A DNA stretch of 32,164 nt, taken from Candidatus Tectimicrobiota bacterium (GTDB taxonomy: Bacteria > UBA8248 > JACPRG01). The stretch lies in NCBI GenBank assembly GCA_016190025.1, contig JACPRG010000148.1, positions 1-32,164 on the forward strand, written 5' to 3'. Below, in pieces: positions 15,616-24,492 of the stretch (its first letter is position 1; each line of letters opens with the position of its first letter). Below the pieces are notes generated by a model that made no database searches, had not been told where the DNA came from, and saw only the letters and a program-made list of their open reading frames with translations. A program made the position numbers and the translations under genes.

Positions 15616-16005
15616 GTGGCGTCTTTTCGTTGCGACCACATCCATTACCGCACGACCGATGTCCCCGCCTTCGTTGAGTTCTTCGAGAAGATGCTCGGCG
15701 CCGAGGTTTTCTCCCGAGAGGTAAGCGCCGGCGTCCCCCTCGTCCGCGTGAGGCTCGGGGACATCAACCTGACCCTCTCGGGGCCTCCCAAGGGCGTGCC
15801 GGAGCTTCTCCCCGCGAAGGGGAAGGTGGTGCACGGCCTCGATCATCTCGCCCTCGCCGTGGACGACTTGGACGCCGTCGCGGCGGACCTGAAGGCGAAA
15901 GGCGCAAGGTTCATCACGGAGCCCACCCAGTCCAGCCCCCACCTCAAGATCTCTTTCATTGAGGGACCCGCGGGCATCCGGATCGAGGTCCTGCAAAGAA
16001 TGTAG
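15616..16005 (+). CDS. VOC-superfamily (glyoxalase/epimerase-like) protein
   Basis: This 129-residue protein is a vicinal oxygen chelate fold made of two beta-alpha-beta-beta-beta modules: the first opens CDHIHYRTTDVPAFVEFFEKML and the second HGLDHLALAVDDLDAVAADL. Possible metal ligands are His in CDHIHY, His in LDHLAL and Glu in IRIEVLQ. Such proteins include methylmalonyl-CoA epimerase, glyoxalase I and dioxygenases; the sequence does not pick one. I use the GTG at 15616, preceded by GAGAGGAGAG; in-frame sequence further upstream is low-complexity and not protein-like. It starts a three-gene plus-strand run. Confidence 0.83.
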   Translation: MASFRCDHIHYRTTDVPAFVEFFEKMLGAEVFSREVSAGVPLVRVRLGDINLTLSGPPKGVPELLPAKGKVVHGLDHLALAVDDLDAVAADLKAKGARFITEPTQSSPHLKISFIEGPAGIRIEVLQRM

Positions 16006-16055
16006 CGGGGCTCGCTCGATTTCCGGCGCATGCCGGTTTGCAAGGAGACGGAAAA

Positions 16056-16268
16056 ATGAGCATCGTCACCCAGGTGATCAAAGTGGAAGGGATGTCCTGC
16101 GCGCACTGTCAGGCCACGGTCGAAAAGGGGGTCAAGGAGATCCGGGGGGTCTCCTCCGTGACGGCGCATTTCCAAAAAGGCGAAGCCCGAATCTCCTTCG
16201 ACCCTTCCGTGGTGCAGGTGGAGGCCATCAAGGAGAAAATCCGCTCCCTGGGCTATCAGGCCGCCTGA
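16056..16268 (+). CDS. Heavy-metal-associated domain protein (CopZ-like)
   Basis: The 70-residue product is a single HMA domain with metal-binding C15 and C18 in VEGMSCAHCQATVEKGV. The fold follows the ferredoxin-like pattern ending AIKEKIRSLGYQAA. Stand-alone domains like this act as copper chaperones (CopZ, Atx1). No copper ATPase is nearby. AAGGAGACGG lies just upstream of the ATG at 16056. The acyl-CoA synthetase-like gene follows 121 nt later. Confidence 0.92.
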   Translation: MSIVTQVIKVEGMSCAHCQATVEKGVKEIRGVSSVTAHFQKGEARISFDPSVVQVEAIKEKIRSLGYQAA

Positions 16269-16389
16269 GAGAGGGCGGCCCCCGCCGCCCCCGGGTCTGC
16301 CCCGTTCGCCCGAACCGGGCCAGAGCCCTCCAAGCGGAGCCCATCCGAATCTCAAAGAAAGAGCCTGTTCCTCGGGAGCGATACGCCCC

Positions 16390-17805
16390 ATGCCGGCCCT
16401 CTCCCCCCTCCTTGAACCCCGATCCATCGCCGTCGTGGGCGCCTCGGCCTCGGCGGAAAAGCCCGGCCATATCATCCTCAAGAACATCCTGGCGAACGGC
16501 TTCGCCGGGGCCGTTCACCCGGTCAACCCCCGGGGCGGAGAGATCCTGGGCCGCAGGGCCTACCCCGCCCTCTCCGCCATCCCGGGGGAACTGGACCTGG
16601 CCGTTTTGGTTTTGCCGCGCGAATCCGTCCTCCCGGTCCTGAAGGAGGCGGCCGGCCGGGGGGTGCGGGCGGCCGTCATCGTATCGGCCGGGTTCGCGGA
16701 GGTCGGCCCGGAGGGAAGGCGCCTGCAAGCCGAGCTTCAAGAAGTCGCCGCCCGGACGGGGATCCGCTGTCTCGGTCCCAACACCATCGGATTCCTGAAC
16801 CGACCGAATCGGCTCGTCGCCACCTTCATCCCCTTCCGCGACTGGCAAGACGGCCCCATCAGCCTCATGGGGCAGTGGGGAATCTTCGCCGGCGCCCTGG
16901 GCGACGACCTCATGGACCGGGAGAGTCAGCGCCTGGGCATCGGGAAAAACGTCAGCTTCGGCAACATGATGGACCTGGACGAGGTGGACTTCCTGGAATA
17001 CTGCGTGCAGGACCCGAAGACCGGCCTCGTGGGGGTCCACGTGGAGGCCATGCGCCGCCCCGAGCGGTTCTTCGACCTGGCCCGGGAGGCGGGGTTGAGA
17101 AAGCCCGTGATCCTTCTCAAGTCCGGCCGGACGCCGGAGGGCGCCGAAGCCGCCTCCCGCCACACCGGCGAGCGCGCCACGGACGAGGGGCGGGTCCGGG
17201 AGGGCGTGGCCCGAAGCGGGGCCGTCCGGGCCCGGGACCTGGACGAGTTCCTCGGCTTTCTCCTGGGGTTCAGCCGCCAGCCGCTCCCCCGAGGAAAGAG
17301 GGTCGCCGTCCTGTCCTACAGCGGCGGGAGCAACGTCCTGGCGGTGGACGAGCTGACCGAGGCGGGTCTCGCGCTGGCGCGACTCTCCGGGGAAACCCGC
17401 CGGAAGCTGGGAAACCTCCTGCCGGGGTGGCAGCCGGTCTTCGACCCCGCGGACATCGGCGTCGCCCAGGGACACGAGAACCGCAAGACCCACGGGGAAG
17501 CCCTCGCCGCCGTGCTGGACGACCCGGGCGTGGACGCCGTCCTGTACATCCTGTGCGCCGTGCCCAACTCCGACTTCGACGGGGTGGGGGAGACCTTCCG
17601 CAGCGCCGCCTCAAGTCACCCGGAGAAGCCCGTCTTCCTGGTCGCCATGGGGGGCGCGGTCAAAAGGTCCTGGCTGCGGGACCTGGAGGACACCCGCCTG
17701 CCCGTGTATCCTACCCCCTCGCTCCCCATCCGGACGCTGGGCGCCATGCACCGGCTCGCCGCCTTCCGGAAAAGCGTCCCGGCCCGGACTCCTCCCGAGG
17801 CCTAA
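16390..17805 (+). CDS. ADP-forming acyl-CoA synthetase alpha-like protein
   Basis: The 471-residue protein matches the alpha part of NDP-forming acetyl/acyl-CoA synthetases. It has a CoA-binding Rossmann domain (LLEPRSIAVVGASASAEKPG, VHPVNPRG, VIVSAGFAEVG, CLGPNTIGFLN) and two succinyl-CoA-ligase-like domains. The phosphohistidine loop is present as GRTPEGAEAASRHTGE. Complete enzymes also need an ATP-grasp beta part, as a fused domain or a second gene; neither is here, since the next gene is convergent. It may pair with a beta subunit elsewhere or work as an acyltransferase-type relative. Its stop overlaps the stop of the convergent dehydrogenase by 3 bp. Confidence 0.85.
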   Translation: MPALSPLLEPRSIAVVGASASAEKPGHIILKNILANGFAGAVHPVNPRGGEILGRRAYPALSAIPGELDLAVLVLPRESVLPVLKEAAGRGVRAAVIVSAGFAEVGPEGRRLQAELQEVAARTGIRCLGPNTIGFLNRPNRLVATFIPFRDWQDGPISLMGQWGIFAGALGDDLMDRESQRLGIGKNVSFGNMMDLDEVDFLEYCVQDPKTGLVGVHVEAMRRPERFFDLAREAGLRKPVILLKSGRTPEGAEAASRHTGERATDEGRVREGVARSGAVRARDLDEFLGFLLGFSRQPLPRGKRVAVLSYSGGSNVLAVDELTEAGLALARLSGETRRKLGNLLPGWQPVFDPADIGVAQGHENRKTHGEALAAVLDDPGVDAVLYILCAVPNSDFDGVGETFRSAASSHPEKPVFLVAMGGAVKRSWLRDLEDTRLPVYPTPSLPIRTLGAMHRLAAFRKSVPARTPPEA

Positions 17806-18842
17806 TCCTCCGGGATCAGCACGAGCTTTCCGAAGGCCTGGCGCTCCTCCAGGATCCGGTGGGCGCGGCGGGCCTCCCGAAGAGGCATGACCTCCTGAAC
17901 GACGGGGTGAAAGACACCGCGATCGAGAAGGCGGACGAGGGTGCGGAACTCGGGGAGGGTGCCGTAGTTGGAGCCGATGAGGGTCAGCTCCTTGTGGAAG
18001 ATGTGGGCGACGCTGGTTGCGACCTCGTATCCAGAGGTCCCGCCGCAGGTGACGAGACGGCCCCTGCGAACCAGGCTGCGGACGCTGCCGTCCCAGGTGT
18101 CCCGGCCGATGTGCTCAAACACCAGGTCCACGCCCCGCTTGCCCGTCAGACGCCGGACCTCCTCGGCGAAATCCTGCTTGCGGTAGTTGATCACGTAGTC
18201 CGCGCCCATCTTCCGGGCCCGCTCGCACTTCTCATCGGAGCCCGCCGTCGCGAAGACGCGGGCCCCCGTGCACTTGGCGATCTCGAGGCCGGCCATGCCG
18301 AGTCCGCTCCCGGCCGCGTGGATGAGGACGTCTTCGCCCGGCCGCAGCCCCGCCCGGGTGACGAGCATGTGCCAAGCCGTGAGATAGACCTGGTTGAAGG
18401 CGGCCGCCGCCTCCCAGGAGACCCTGGCGGCGTCGAAGGGGACGGCGTTGGCGGCGGGCAGCTTCATGTATTGAGCGTACCCTCCCCATTCGTGCGCCCC
18501 GAGATAGCCCCTCCGAAAGCAGATGTTCGTGTCGCCCGCCGCGCAGAACTCACACCGGCCGCAGGACAGCGTGCCGTAGGCGATGACCGGGTTGCCCACT
18601 CCTATCCCTTCCACGTCAGGGCCGAGCTCCACGATCTCGCCGGCGATGTCCGCCCCCAGGACGTGCGGGAAAGACCTGTTCGGGCGGTAGGGATGCCCCC
18701 TTCGGGCCATGAGGTCGGCCTGGTTGAGGGCCGTCGCCCGCACCCGCATCAAGACCTCGCCCGAGGAAGGCTTCGGGGTGGGGACTTCCTCGTACTTCAA
18801 GACATCGACCGGGCCGTACTCGTGAAAGACCACGGCTTTCAT
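17802..18842 (-). CDS. Zinc-type alcohol dehydrogenase/quinone reductase family protein
   Basis: The 346-residue product is a medium-chain dehydrogenase/reductase. The N-terminal GroES-like domain opens MKAVVFHEYGPVDVLKYEEV. Four structural-zinc cysteines are visible in SCGRCEFCAAGDTNIC. The usual catalytic-zinc cysteine position reads ALNQADLMARRGHP, with Asn, as in quinone-reductase-like members that lack catalytic zinc. The NAD(P)-binding loop is HAAGSGLGMAGLEIAK. I use the ATG at 18842, which has AGGAGG upstream; upstream in-frame sequence is not protein-like. The substrate is unknown; an enoyl-CoA or quinone reductase is plausible. Confidence 0.88.
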   Translation of the reverse strand: MKAVVFHEYGPVDVLKYEEVPTPKPSSGEVLMRVRATALNQADLMARRGHPYRPNRSFPHVLGADIAGEIVELGPDVEGIGVGNPVIAYGTLSCGRCEFCAAGDTNICFRRGYLGAHEWGGYAQYMKLPAANAVPFDAARVSWEAAAAFNQVYLTAWHMLVTRAGLRPGEDVLIHAAGSGLGMAGLEIAKCTGARVFATAGSDEKCERARKMGADYVINYRKQDFAEEVRRLTGKRGVDLVFEHIGRDTWDGSVRSLVRRGRLVTCGGTSGYEVATSVAHIFHKELTLIGSNYGTLPEFRTLVRLLDRGVFHPVVQEVMPLREARRAHRILEERQAFGKLVLIPED

Positions 18843-18990
18843 CCCCGTCCTCCTCTCCGCTCTCGGAATCCGGCCGCTGCGTTCCCACGAAAGACCAAGG
18901 CTTCTCCCTTTGCCTTTGGGCTCCCCAAAAGGATCGCCCGAGGAGCCGCCGCCCCTCAAGCTCCGCCGCGATGCGCCCTTCCCAGAAGCG

Positions 18991-19029
18991 AAAAAGGGGC
19001 GCGGCCTCGGTCGCGCGAGGCCGCACCCC
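18991..19029 (-). terminator. Intrinsic terminator of the NMT1-like gene
   Basis: On the minus strand, GCGGCCTCG (19024-19016) pairs with CGAGGCCGC (19009-19001) around 6 nt, extended by GGGG/CCCC across one mismatch. Five T residues follow directly (complement of 18991-18995). It lies 75 nt after the stop of the NMT1-like gene, as expected for its terminator. It separates that gene from the dehydrogenase downstream. Confidence 0.8.
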
Positions 19030-19103
19030 CCTCCCAAGACCCGCCCAGCCCCTCTCCATGAGCGCCGCATGAAGTTTCGCGCCCCGGCGAAACCCCCTTC
19101 CGG

Positions 19104-20114
19104 CTACGACATGGGCTTGTACTTAGGGAAGAGCTTGGGCAAGAACTGGTTGGTGTAGAGGTCTTCCGCCTTCACGGGCGGCACCTTCTCGCTGTACTTG
19201 ACGACCAGCTCCACGGTCCGCTTCAACTTCTCCGGGTCCGTGTAGCCGATCCCGTGCTTTTTCGCCGTTTCCGTCATCAGGTGCTTGGCCGCCACCTCCC
19301 ACTCCAGCCGCGTCAGTTCCCGGTTCATCGCCGGATGGAGCCGCAGGAAGAGGCCGATGGCCTCATCCGGATTCTCCACCGCCCAAGCCATGGACTTGTA
19401 GATGGCCTCATTGAACCGGCGGACCAGGTCCGGGCTGCTTTGGATGGTCTCATCCCGGGCGATCATCCCCGCCCCGGCCATATCCAGGCCCCAGTCGGCG
19501 AATGTGATCTCGCGGACGGGGGTCCTCTGCTTTTTCCCCATGGTGTACACGACAGGGCCGACCGTGACGAAGGTGCAGATGGCGTCCACCTTGCCCGCCA
19601 GAAGGCTGGGGTTCTTTGCCGCCGGCGACATCACCACATGCTTCCAATCCTGGATCTTGTGCAGCCTGGCCAGGGCGGGAAAGATGGTGATGCAGGCCCC
19701 CGCTTGGGTGTCCCCGACGGTCTTGCCGGAAAGGTCCTTGGGCTCCCGGATCCCCGATTTCTCCAATATGTAAACCACGTTCATCCCCTTATCGGCGACG
19801 ATACCGATGAGCTTGATCATCCCGCCCCGGGCGCGGGTGATGATCACCGAGGGGGCGTCGGCGAAGCCGAAGTCGATCTGTTTCTGGGCCACCCGCTTCG
19901 CCGTATCGGCGCCGCCGTGGCCGCGGAGGACCTGGACCTCCAAGCCGACCGCCTTGAAGTAGCCTTTCTCGGCCGCCGCGTAAAAACTGGCGTGCTTGCC
20001 GTAGGGGACCCAGTCATGGGCGAAGGCGAGCTTTTCGGCATACGCCTGCGGACGGAAAAGGAGCATCCAAGCAACCGCCAAGAATACGAAGGCCAAGACT
20101 CTTCGAGATTTCAT
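19104..20114 (-). CDS. NMT1/THI5-like ABC transporter substrate-binding protein
   Basis: This 336-residue protein has a signal peptide (residues 1 to about 26, ending QAYAEK) and matches periplasmic binding proteins of the NMT1/SsuA type, which bind thiamin pyrimidine precursors, taurine, nitrate or riboflavin. Typical segments are FAHDWVPYGKHASFYAAAEKGYF, then the KQIDFGFADAPSV loop, EPKDLSGKTVGDT and the C-terminal helices. No permease or ATPase gene is adjacent, so it is an orphan component here. The ATG at 20114 follows a GAGTGAGATCCC leader. It has its own terminator downstream. Ligand identity cannot be read from the sequence. Confidence 0.87.
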   Translation of the reverse strand: MKSRRVLAFVFLAVAWMLLFRPQAYAEKLAFAHDWVPYGKHASFYAAAEKGYFKAVGLEVQVLRGHGGADTAKRVAQKQIDFGFADAPSVIITRARGGMIKLIGIVADKGMNVVYILEKSGIREPKDLSGKTVGDTQAGACITIFPALARLHKIQDWKHVVMSPAAKNPSLLAGKVDAICTFVTVGPVVYTMGKKQRTPVREITFADWGLDMAGAGMIARDETIQSSPDLVRRFNEAIYKSMAWAVENPDEAIGLFLRLHPAMNRELTRLEWEVAAKHLMTETAKKHGIGYTDPEKLKRTVELVVKYSEKVPPVKAEDLYTNQFLPKLFPKYKPMS

Positions 20115-20483
20115 GGGATCTCACTCCTCAAGTGGGTTGCCTCTGCACGCACTCATGCCACCCGCGTCCCAGCGCGTCTCCCCTCTCGGAGGGAAAGCCG
20201 CGCGCAACAGCGACTTCACCCGAGGAAAAAGGCTCCCCCCCTTCCGCCGCTCGTGCCCATTCCCGATAGGATAACACTTGCGCCCTTCAAGTAAAGCCCT
20301 TTGCCCGCCCGCCGCTTTGCGGACGCGTTCGCCGCCTCCGAGACCTGCGCCGGTGAATCCGCCCCGCCGAACGGGTGAAAGAAAGGGACTCCCCCTTCTT
20401 TCACCCGCGTCGAAACGGACAGCGTCCAAATCCTGTGACGGACGGATCGGCAGCCGCCCAAAGGAGCAACGGGGCAGAAGACT
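20115..20483. other. 369-nt intergenic region upstream of the NMT1-like gene
   Basis: No gene is seen. A weak promoter-like pair for the NMT1-like gene is TTGAAG (20290-20285) and TATCGG (20268-20263) on the minus strand, 16 nt apart. The rest is GC-rich without clear repeats. I looked for a TPP riboswitch and did not find its conserved segments. Confidence 0.3.
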
Positions 20484-20741
20484 TCAGAGGTTTCCCGTCA
20501 AGTAAAGGCTGACAAAAGCCACGGTCGCGATCAATCCCAGCATCAGCAGGAGAAAGCGATCCAGCTCGTTCGAGGAATAAAAGCGGCTCTGATGAATTTC
20601 CATCTGCTCGCGCTCGATGCCGGAAAGTCTATCCCTGTAACTTGTCCGCGTCGTCTTGCTTCCCCCCTTTTTGGACCCCGCGTGCTCGGTGTTGTGTGGT
20701 TCCTTATCGGATCCGCCCGGTGTCCCTTTTTGCCGACTCAT
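20484..20741 (-). CDS. Small tail-anchored membrane protein, unknown
   Basis: The 85-residue protein is hydrophilic and charged for about 60 residues (SRQKGTPGGSDKEPHNTEHA and following), then ends in one hydrophobic helix, FLLLMLGLIATVAFVSLYL, with only three residues after it. This is a tail-anchor layout. I do not recognise the family. It has no strong ribosome-binding site before the ATG at 20741, but a candidate promoter lies about 95 nt upstream and codon use looks like the neighbours. It is divergent from queF. Confidence 0.5.
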   Translation of the reverse strand: MSRQKGTPGGSDKEPHNTEHAGSKKGGSKTTRTSYRDRLSGIEREQMEIHQSRFYSSNELDRFLLLMLGLIATVAFVSLYLTGNL

Positions 20742-20836
20742 TCACGGTCTCTCGCCAGAGCACCATCCATCCAATATGCCTCCAAGGCTCGAAACACCTC
20801 AACTGCGGGAAAACGCCCGACTGCGACATCGAATAT

Positions 20837-20866
20837 ATTGTACGACAATCTAGGAGAAATCCCCAA
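20837..20866 (-). promoter_or_regulatory. Candidate promoter for the small membrane protein
   Basis: On the minus strand TTGGGG (20866-20861) and TACAAT (20842-20837) are 18 nt apart. The -10 is strong and the -35 weak. The site lies in an AT-rich patch of the queF/small-protein divergent gap that also contains TTGTACGACAA, an imperfect dyad. I found no preQ1 riboswitch in this gap by eye. Confidence 0.4.
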
Positions 20867-20953
20867 AAGCGGGTATGATGGAAAAGAAGCGCCTCGTCTG
20901 CACAACCGTCCTGAGGGGCAAACACCCCAATTCTGTGCAAGAAGGAAAGCCGC

Positions 20954-21358
20954 ATGCCAAAGGGTCCGACAGCCACCTTCCTTTCCCGTCCCATCCATTA
21001 CACCGAGGCTGAGTTCCCGGCGCTGGAATGCGTTCCCAACGCCTATGCGGGGCGCGAGTACACCGTCAGCACCTCCATTCCGGAATTCACGTGCCTGTGT
21101 CCCATCACCGGACAACCCGACTTCGCGGAGATTCGAATAGAATATACGCCAGGAAATCAATTAGTTGAACTAAAATCTCTCAAGTATTACATCCATTCAT
21201 ACCGGAACGTAGGCATCCACCACGAAACCGCCACCAACAAGATCCTGGACGACCTGGTCGCCGCCTGTGCGCCCGAAAGGATGGAAGTGGTCGGCGACTT
21301 CTCCGTCCGCGGCGGCATCAAGACCGTCGTCCGCGCCAGCTACCGCAAAGACAAGTGA
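20954..21358 (+). CDS. queF: 7-cyano-7-deazaguanine (preQ0) reductase QueF
   Basis: The 134-residue protein is a short, type I QueF that reduces the nitrile preQ0 to preQ1 with NADPH, a late step before queuosine enters tRNA. The catalytic cysteine is C49 in TCLCPITGQPDFAEI, with D56 in the same motif. The substrate-binding ELKSLKYY follows at about residue 72. The C-terminal GDFSVRGGIKTVV is also typical. AAGGA lies before the ATG at 20954. No other queuosine gene is nearby. It converges with the TRAP permease. Confidence 0.94.
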   Translation: MPKGPTATFLSRPIHYTEAEFPALECVPNAYAGREYTVSTSIPEFTCLCPITGQPDFAEIRIEYTPGNQLVELKSLKYYIHSYRNVGIHHETATNKILDDLVAACAPERMEVVGDFSVRGGIKTVVRASYRKDK

Positions 21359-21373
21359 CTTCAAGGAGGATCG

Positions 21374-21435
21374 GCGGCCTCTCGGCCGCGGCGAAGCCCC
21401 CGGGGCGACTCAACCCGGCCGTCCCTCCCGGGGGC
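21374..21435. other. GC hairpins between convergent queF and TRAP permease
   Basis: GCGGCC (21374-21379) pairs with GGCCGC (21384-21389) around 4 nt. A second stem, GCCCCCGGG (21396-21404) with CCCGGGGGC (21427-21435), has 9 perfect pairs and a 22-nt loop. Neither has a T-run. They occupy the 111-nt space between two convergent genes and may end transcription from both sides. Confidence 0.35.
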
Positions 21436-21469
21436 CGCGCGCGCCCGGAGAGGATCCAATGCGCGGGAT

Positions 21470-23413
21470 TCAACCGGTCGGCCGCCCTCCCAAGAGCCGC
21501 GGGGAGAAATTCGCCCTCTCACTGAGATACCCCAATCCCGCGACGCCGAGCCCCAGCAGGTCGGTGAAGGGGTTTGGGTCCAACAGGAAGAGCCCTCCCG
21601 CGACGTAGAGAGCCCTCTCCAAAAGGGTCGCCGGTCTCCGCAGAAAGCCCATCACGCCCGCCTCGATGGCGAACATGGCCACCGTCGCGCTCGCGACGGC
21701 CACAACGATGTGCAACGGACTTCCGCGCATGAGGAGGGCCGGGTTGTAGATGAAGTAGAATGGAACGATGTATCCCCCGATCCCCAGGCGCATGGCGTCC
21801 CAGGCGGTCCGGAGCCAGTTGCCGCCGGAGATGGCCGTGGCGGTGAAGACGGCGATGCAGACGGGGGGCGTCAGACCCGACTTGATGGCGAAGTAGAAGA
21901 TGAACAGGTGGCCGGCCAGATCGGGCACGCCGAGCTGGGCGAGGGCCGGCGCCAACACGGCGGCCGCGATGACGTAGGCCGCCGTGGTCGTCATCCCCAT
22001 CCCCAGGATGATGGCGGTGAGCATCGTCGCGAGCAGCGCCAGCGCCCGGCTCGTCCCGGACAGGGCCAGAATCAATTCCGACACCTTCACCCCGAAGCCG
22101 GTCAGCGAAATCATGGTCACGGCCATCTGGACGCAGCTCATCATGACCATCAGCCAGGCCAGGGACGAGAGGACCGCCGTGTAATAGCCCCGGCCGATGG
22201 TCTTCAGCCTCTCCCAGACATCCCCGCGGCGCAGAGGCCCCATCAGGAGAAACACCGCCATGGCGGCCAGGATGGCCCAGGCGGCGGCGAACTGGGCCGG
22301 ATAGAGCCGAACGAGGAGATAGACCAGCAACCCGACCGGGATCATAAAGACCAGGATCTGCCGGGGCGCGAACACCTCCCGCAGCGGAGGGATCTGGTCC
22401 GCCGGCATCTTCTGAATGCCCCGTCTCCCGGCCTCTACCCATACGCCCGCCAGGATCCCGGCGAAATAGATCACCGCCGGGATCGTCCCGGCGATCATGA
22501 CGCTCACATAGGAGATCCCCAGCATCTCGGCCATGACGAAGGCCCCCGCCCCCATGATGGGCGGCATGATCTGCCCGCCCGAGGAGGCCGCGGCCTCGAT
22601 CGCCCCCGCGGTGTCGGCCCTGAACCCCAGGCGCTTCATCGTCGGAATGGTGAAGGCGCCCGTGGTCGCCACGTTGGCCACGGCAGAACCCGAGAGCATC
22701 CCGAAGAAGGCGCTGGAGATGGTGGCGATGTGTCCGGCGCCCCCGCGCAGCCGGCCCCCCGACACCTTGGCCAGGTCCAGGAAGGTCTTGCCCACCCCGG
22801 TGGCGAACAGGACCGGGCCGAAGATCACAAAGAGCGCGATCAGCCGGCTGGTCAAATCGGTGAGGAGCCCCCAGATGCCCTCCGTCATGAGATAGAACTG
22901 GTAGAAAATCTCCTCCAGGCCGAAACCGGCGTGGCCGAAGCCGCCGGGAATCCAGGACCCCAGCAAGCCGTACAGGATGAACAGGAGGACGAGCAGGGGG
23001 ATGACGAACCCGAGGGCCCGCCGGGTCCCCTCCAGGAGGCCCACGGCGAGGACGACGCTCAGGACGATGTGGAAGGGCTCGTATATCCCCGGCCTCCGGA
23101 CCAGGTCCTCCCAATTCCACATCAGGTAAATACAGGGGATGAGACTGACCGCGGCCAGGACGAGGTCCAACGCCCCCGGCCCGCGGGGCGTCCCCAACAG
23201 GAAGCGGCCCGCCGGGGAGCCGGACGCCCTCGACTGGACGGCGGGGTGGACGGGATACGCGATGAAGACGAGGACCAGGCCGAAGGCCAGGGAGATGGAG
23301 CCCTGGAGAACAGGGTGGAAGGCCACCGTGAGGGCCGTGTACACCAGAAAGAGGCTCCACACGGCCACACAGATTCCCGCGACCCACTTCCAGACTCCCG
23401 CCAAGTCCCGCAC
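21470..23413 (-). CDS. TRAP transporter fused permease (TAXI type)
   Basis: This 647-residue membrane protein is a fused small-plus-large TRAP permease, the form found with TAXI-family receptors. The first part has about four helices (for example WVAGICVAVWSLFLVYTALTV), and the second about twelve, with large-subunit signatures including FFGMLSGSAVANVATTGAFT, the SSGGQIMPPIMGAGAFVMAE segment and MGMTTTAAYVIAAAVLAPAL. TRAP systems import carboxylates or related solutes using a sodium or proton gradient. The GTG start at 23413 has GAGGTGGG upstream. It lies 86 nt after the receptor gene on the same strand. Confidence 0.92.
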   Translation of the reverse strand: MRDLAGVWKWVAGICVAVWSLFLVYTALTVAFHPVLQGSISLAFGLVLVFIAYPVHPAVQSRASGSPAGRFLLGTPRGPGALDLVLAAVSLIPCIYLMWNWEDLVRRPGIYEPFHIVLSVVLAVGLLEGTRRALGFVIPLLVLLFILYGLLGSWIPGGFGHAGFGLEEIFYQFYLMTEGIWGLLTDLTSRLIALFVIFGPVLFATGVGKTFLDLAKVSGGRLRGGAGHIATISSAFFGMLSGSAVANVATTGAFTIPTMKRLGFRADTAGAIEAAASSGGQIMPPIMGAGAFVMAEMLGISYVSVMIAGTIPAVIYFAGILAGVWVEAGRRGIQKMPADQIPPLREVFAPRQILVFMIPVGLLVYLLVRLYPAQFAAAWAILAAMAVFLLMGPLRRGDVWERLKTIGRGYYTAVLSSLAWLMVMMSCVQMAVTMISLTGFGVKVSELILALSGTSRALALLATMLTAIILGMGMTTTAAYVIAAAVLAPALAQLGVPDLAGHLFIFYFAIKSGLTPPVCIAVFTATAISGGNWLRTAWDAMRLGIGGYIVPFYFIYNPALLMRGSPLHIVVAVASATVAMFAIEAGVMGFLRRPATLLERALYVAGGLFLLDPNPFTDLLGLGVAGLGYLSERANFSPRLLGGRPTG

Positions 23414-23499
23414 TATCAGCCCACCTCCCGCAGGGGGGGCGCCGGGGCGCCCTCCTCCGCCTCAGCTCCCGCGCAGGCGGGCCCCCCCATCGCCCCCTC

Positions 23500-24492
23500 T
23501 CACATCTCCGGCGGACGCAGATGAGCCGGGACCTTGACGCGCAACACCTCCTCGTAGAACCGAACGGCGCCGGCGTGGAACGGCACTCCCAGGTCGTGCT
23601 CGACGGCGTTCTCAAAGAGCCTTTCGAACTTGCCGGCCCGCAGGGTGGTCAAAGAGCCCACGATGGCCTTGCGGTTCTCCCAGACGGCCTTCACGATCTT
23701 GTAGACCGCGTCGCCCGGGGTGTCCTTGCGCACGAAGTCCGTGATGACGTAGGCGAAGCTGAGCTGGTCCTGTTTGAGCGCCTTGAACAGACCCGCCGGG
23801 ACGGTCAAGGCCTTCCCCTGGCCGGGGAACTTCTGGTTCATCTTCTTGATGTCCTCGAATCCGACGGGGATGATGTTGATGTCCATGGCCGCCTCGACAT
23901 CCAGGATGGCCGCGTCCTTGTAACCGGCCTTGTACCAGCCCTGCACCACCCCCGACTTCAGGGCGTCCGGGCTCGCCCCGAGGCCCATGAGCTTGTACTT
24001 GGGCTTGATGTCCAGGGCCTGGAAGAAGAACTCCATCAGCCTGCCGGAGGTCGTCCCGGGGTTCATCGCCAAAGACAGCCTGTTCAGGCCTTGCAAGGTG
24101 GTGACGCCGCTCTTCTTGCTGGCGAGGATGTGGATGGGGGTGATGTAGCCGCCCCACAGAGACCTCAGGTCCGCGTGGGGCCTTCCCTGGAAGTCCAGGA
24201 TCCCCTTGTAGCTGGCGTACCCGGCCGCCGCGTCCGCCGGCCCCAGGGCGATGCTTCCCTTTTGCAGGCGGACCAGGTTCTCCACGTAGCCCCCCGTTTC
24301 CACCACCGTGATCTGGACATTGCCCGGATACGCCCGGTTGACCACGCCCGCCATGGCCACGGTGTTGGCGTACAGGCCGGAGCGCACGCTGGTGGAACCC
24401 CACTTCAGCCGGGTGACCGCGTCCCCTGTGCCGGCCGCGCCGAGGGCCACCGTCAAAGCCGTCAAGACCAGACAAACGATCCGTCTGGACAT
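23500..24492 (-). CDS. TAXI-family TRAP transporter solute receptor
   Basis: The 330-residue protein is a periplasmic TAXI receptor that hands substrate to the fused permease encoded next. A signal peptide covers about residues 1-24 (RRIVCLVLTALTVALGAAG). Mature sequence begins RLKWGSTSVRSGLYANTVAMAGVVNR and continues with NVQITVVETGGYVENLVRLQ, both typical; TSGRLMEFFFQALDIKP is the central loop. The ATG at 24492 follows GAGAGGAGAA; in-frame sequence upstream is not protein-like. Known TAXI members bind glutamate or glutamine, but most are uncharacterised. Confidence 0.9.
   Translation of the reverse strand: MSRRIVCLVLTALTVALGAAGTGDAVTRLKWGSTSVRSGLYANTVAMAGVVNRAYPGNVQITVVETGGYVENLVRLQKGSIALGPADAAAGYASYKGILDFQGRPHADLRSLWGGYITPIHILASKKSGVTTLQGLNRLSLAMNPGTTSGRLMEFFFQALDIKPKYKLMGLGASPDALKSGVVQGWYKAGYKDAAILDVEAAMDINIIPVGFEDIKKMNQKFPGQGKALTVPAGLFKALKQDQLSFAYVITDFVRKDTPGDAVYKIVKAVWENRKAIVGSLTTLRAGKFERLFENAVEHDLGVPFHAGAVRFYEEVLRVKVPAHLRPPEM

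Noticed and set aside
16875..19061. Plus-strand open frame of 728 codons over the acyl-CoA synthetase and dehydrogenase genes
   Set aside because: It overlaps two convergent genes with good motifs and has no recognisable domain.
20742..20953. preQ1 riboswitch before queF
   Set aside because: I looked for the C-rich loop and A-rich tail of preQ1-I type and did not find a convincing match; a covariance-model search would settle it.
21519..23615. 698-codon minus-strand frame in the TRAP permease region
   Set aside because: It is a second frame of the permease gene, Arg/Gly/His-rich and with no membrane helices.
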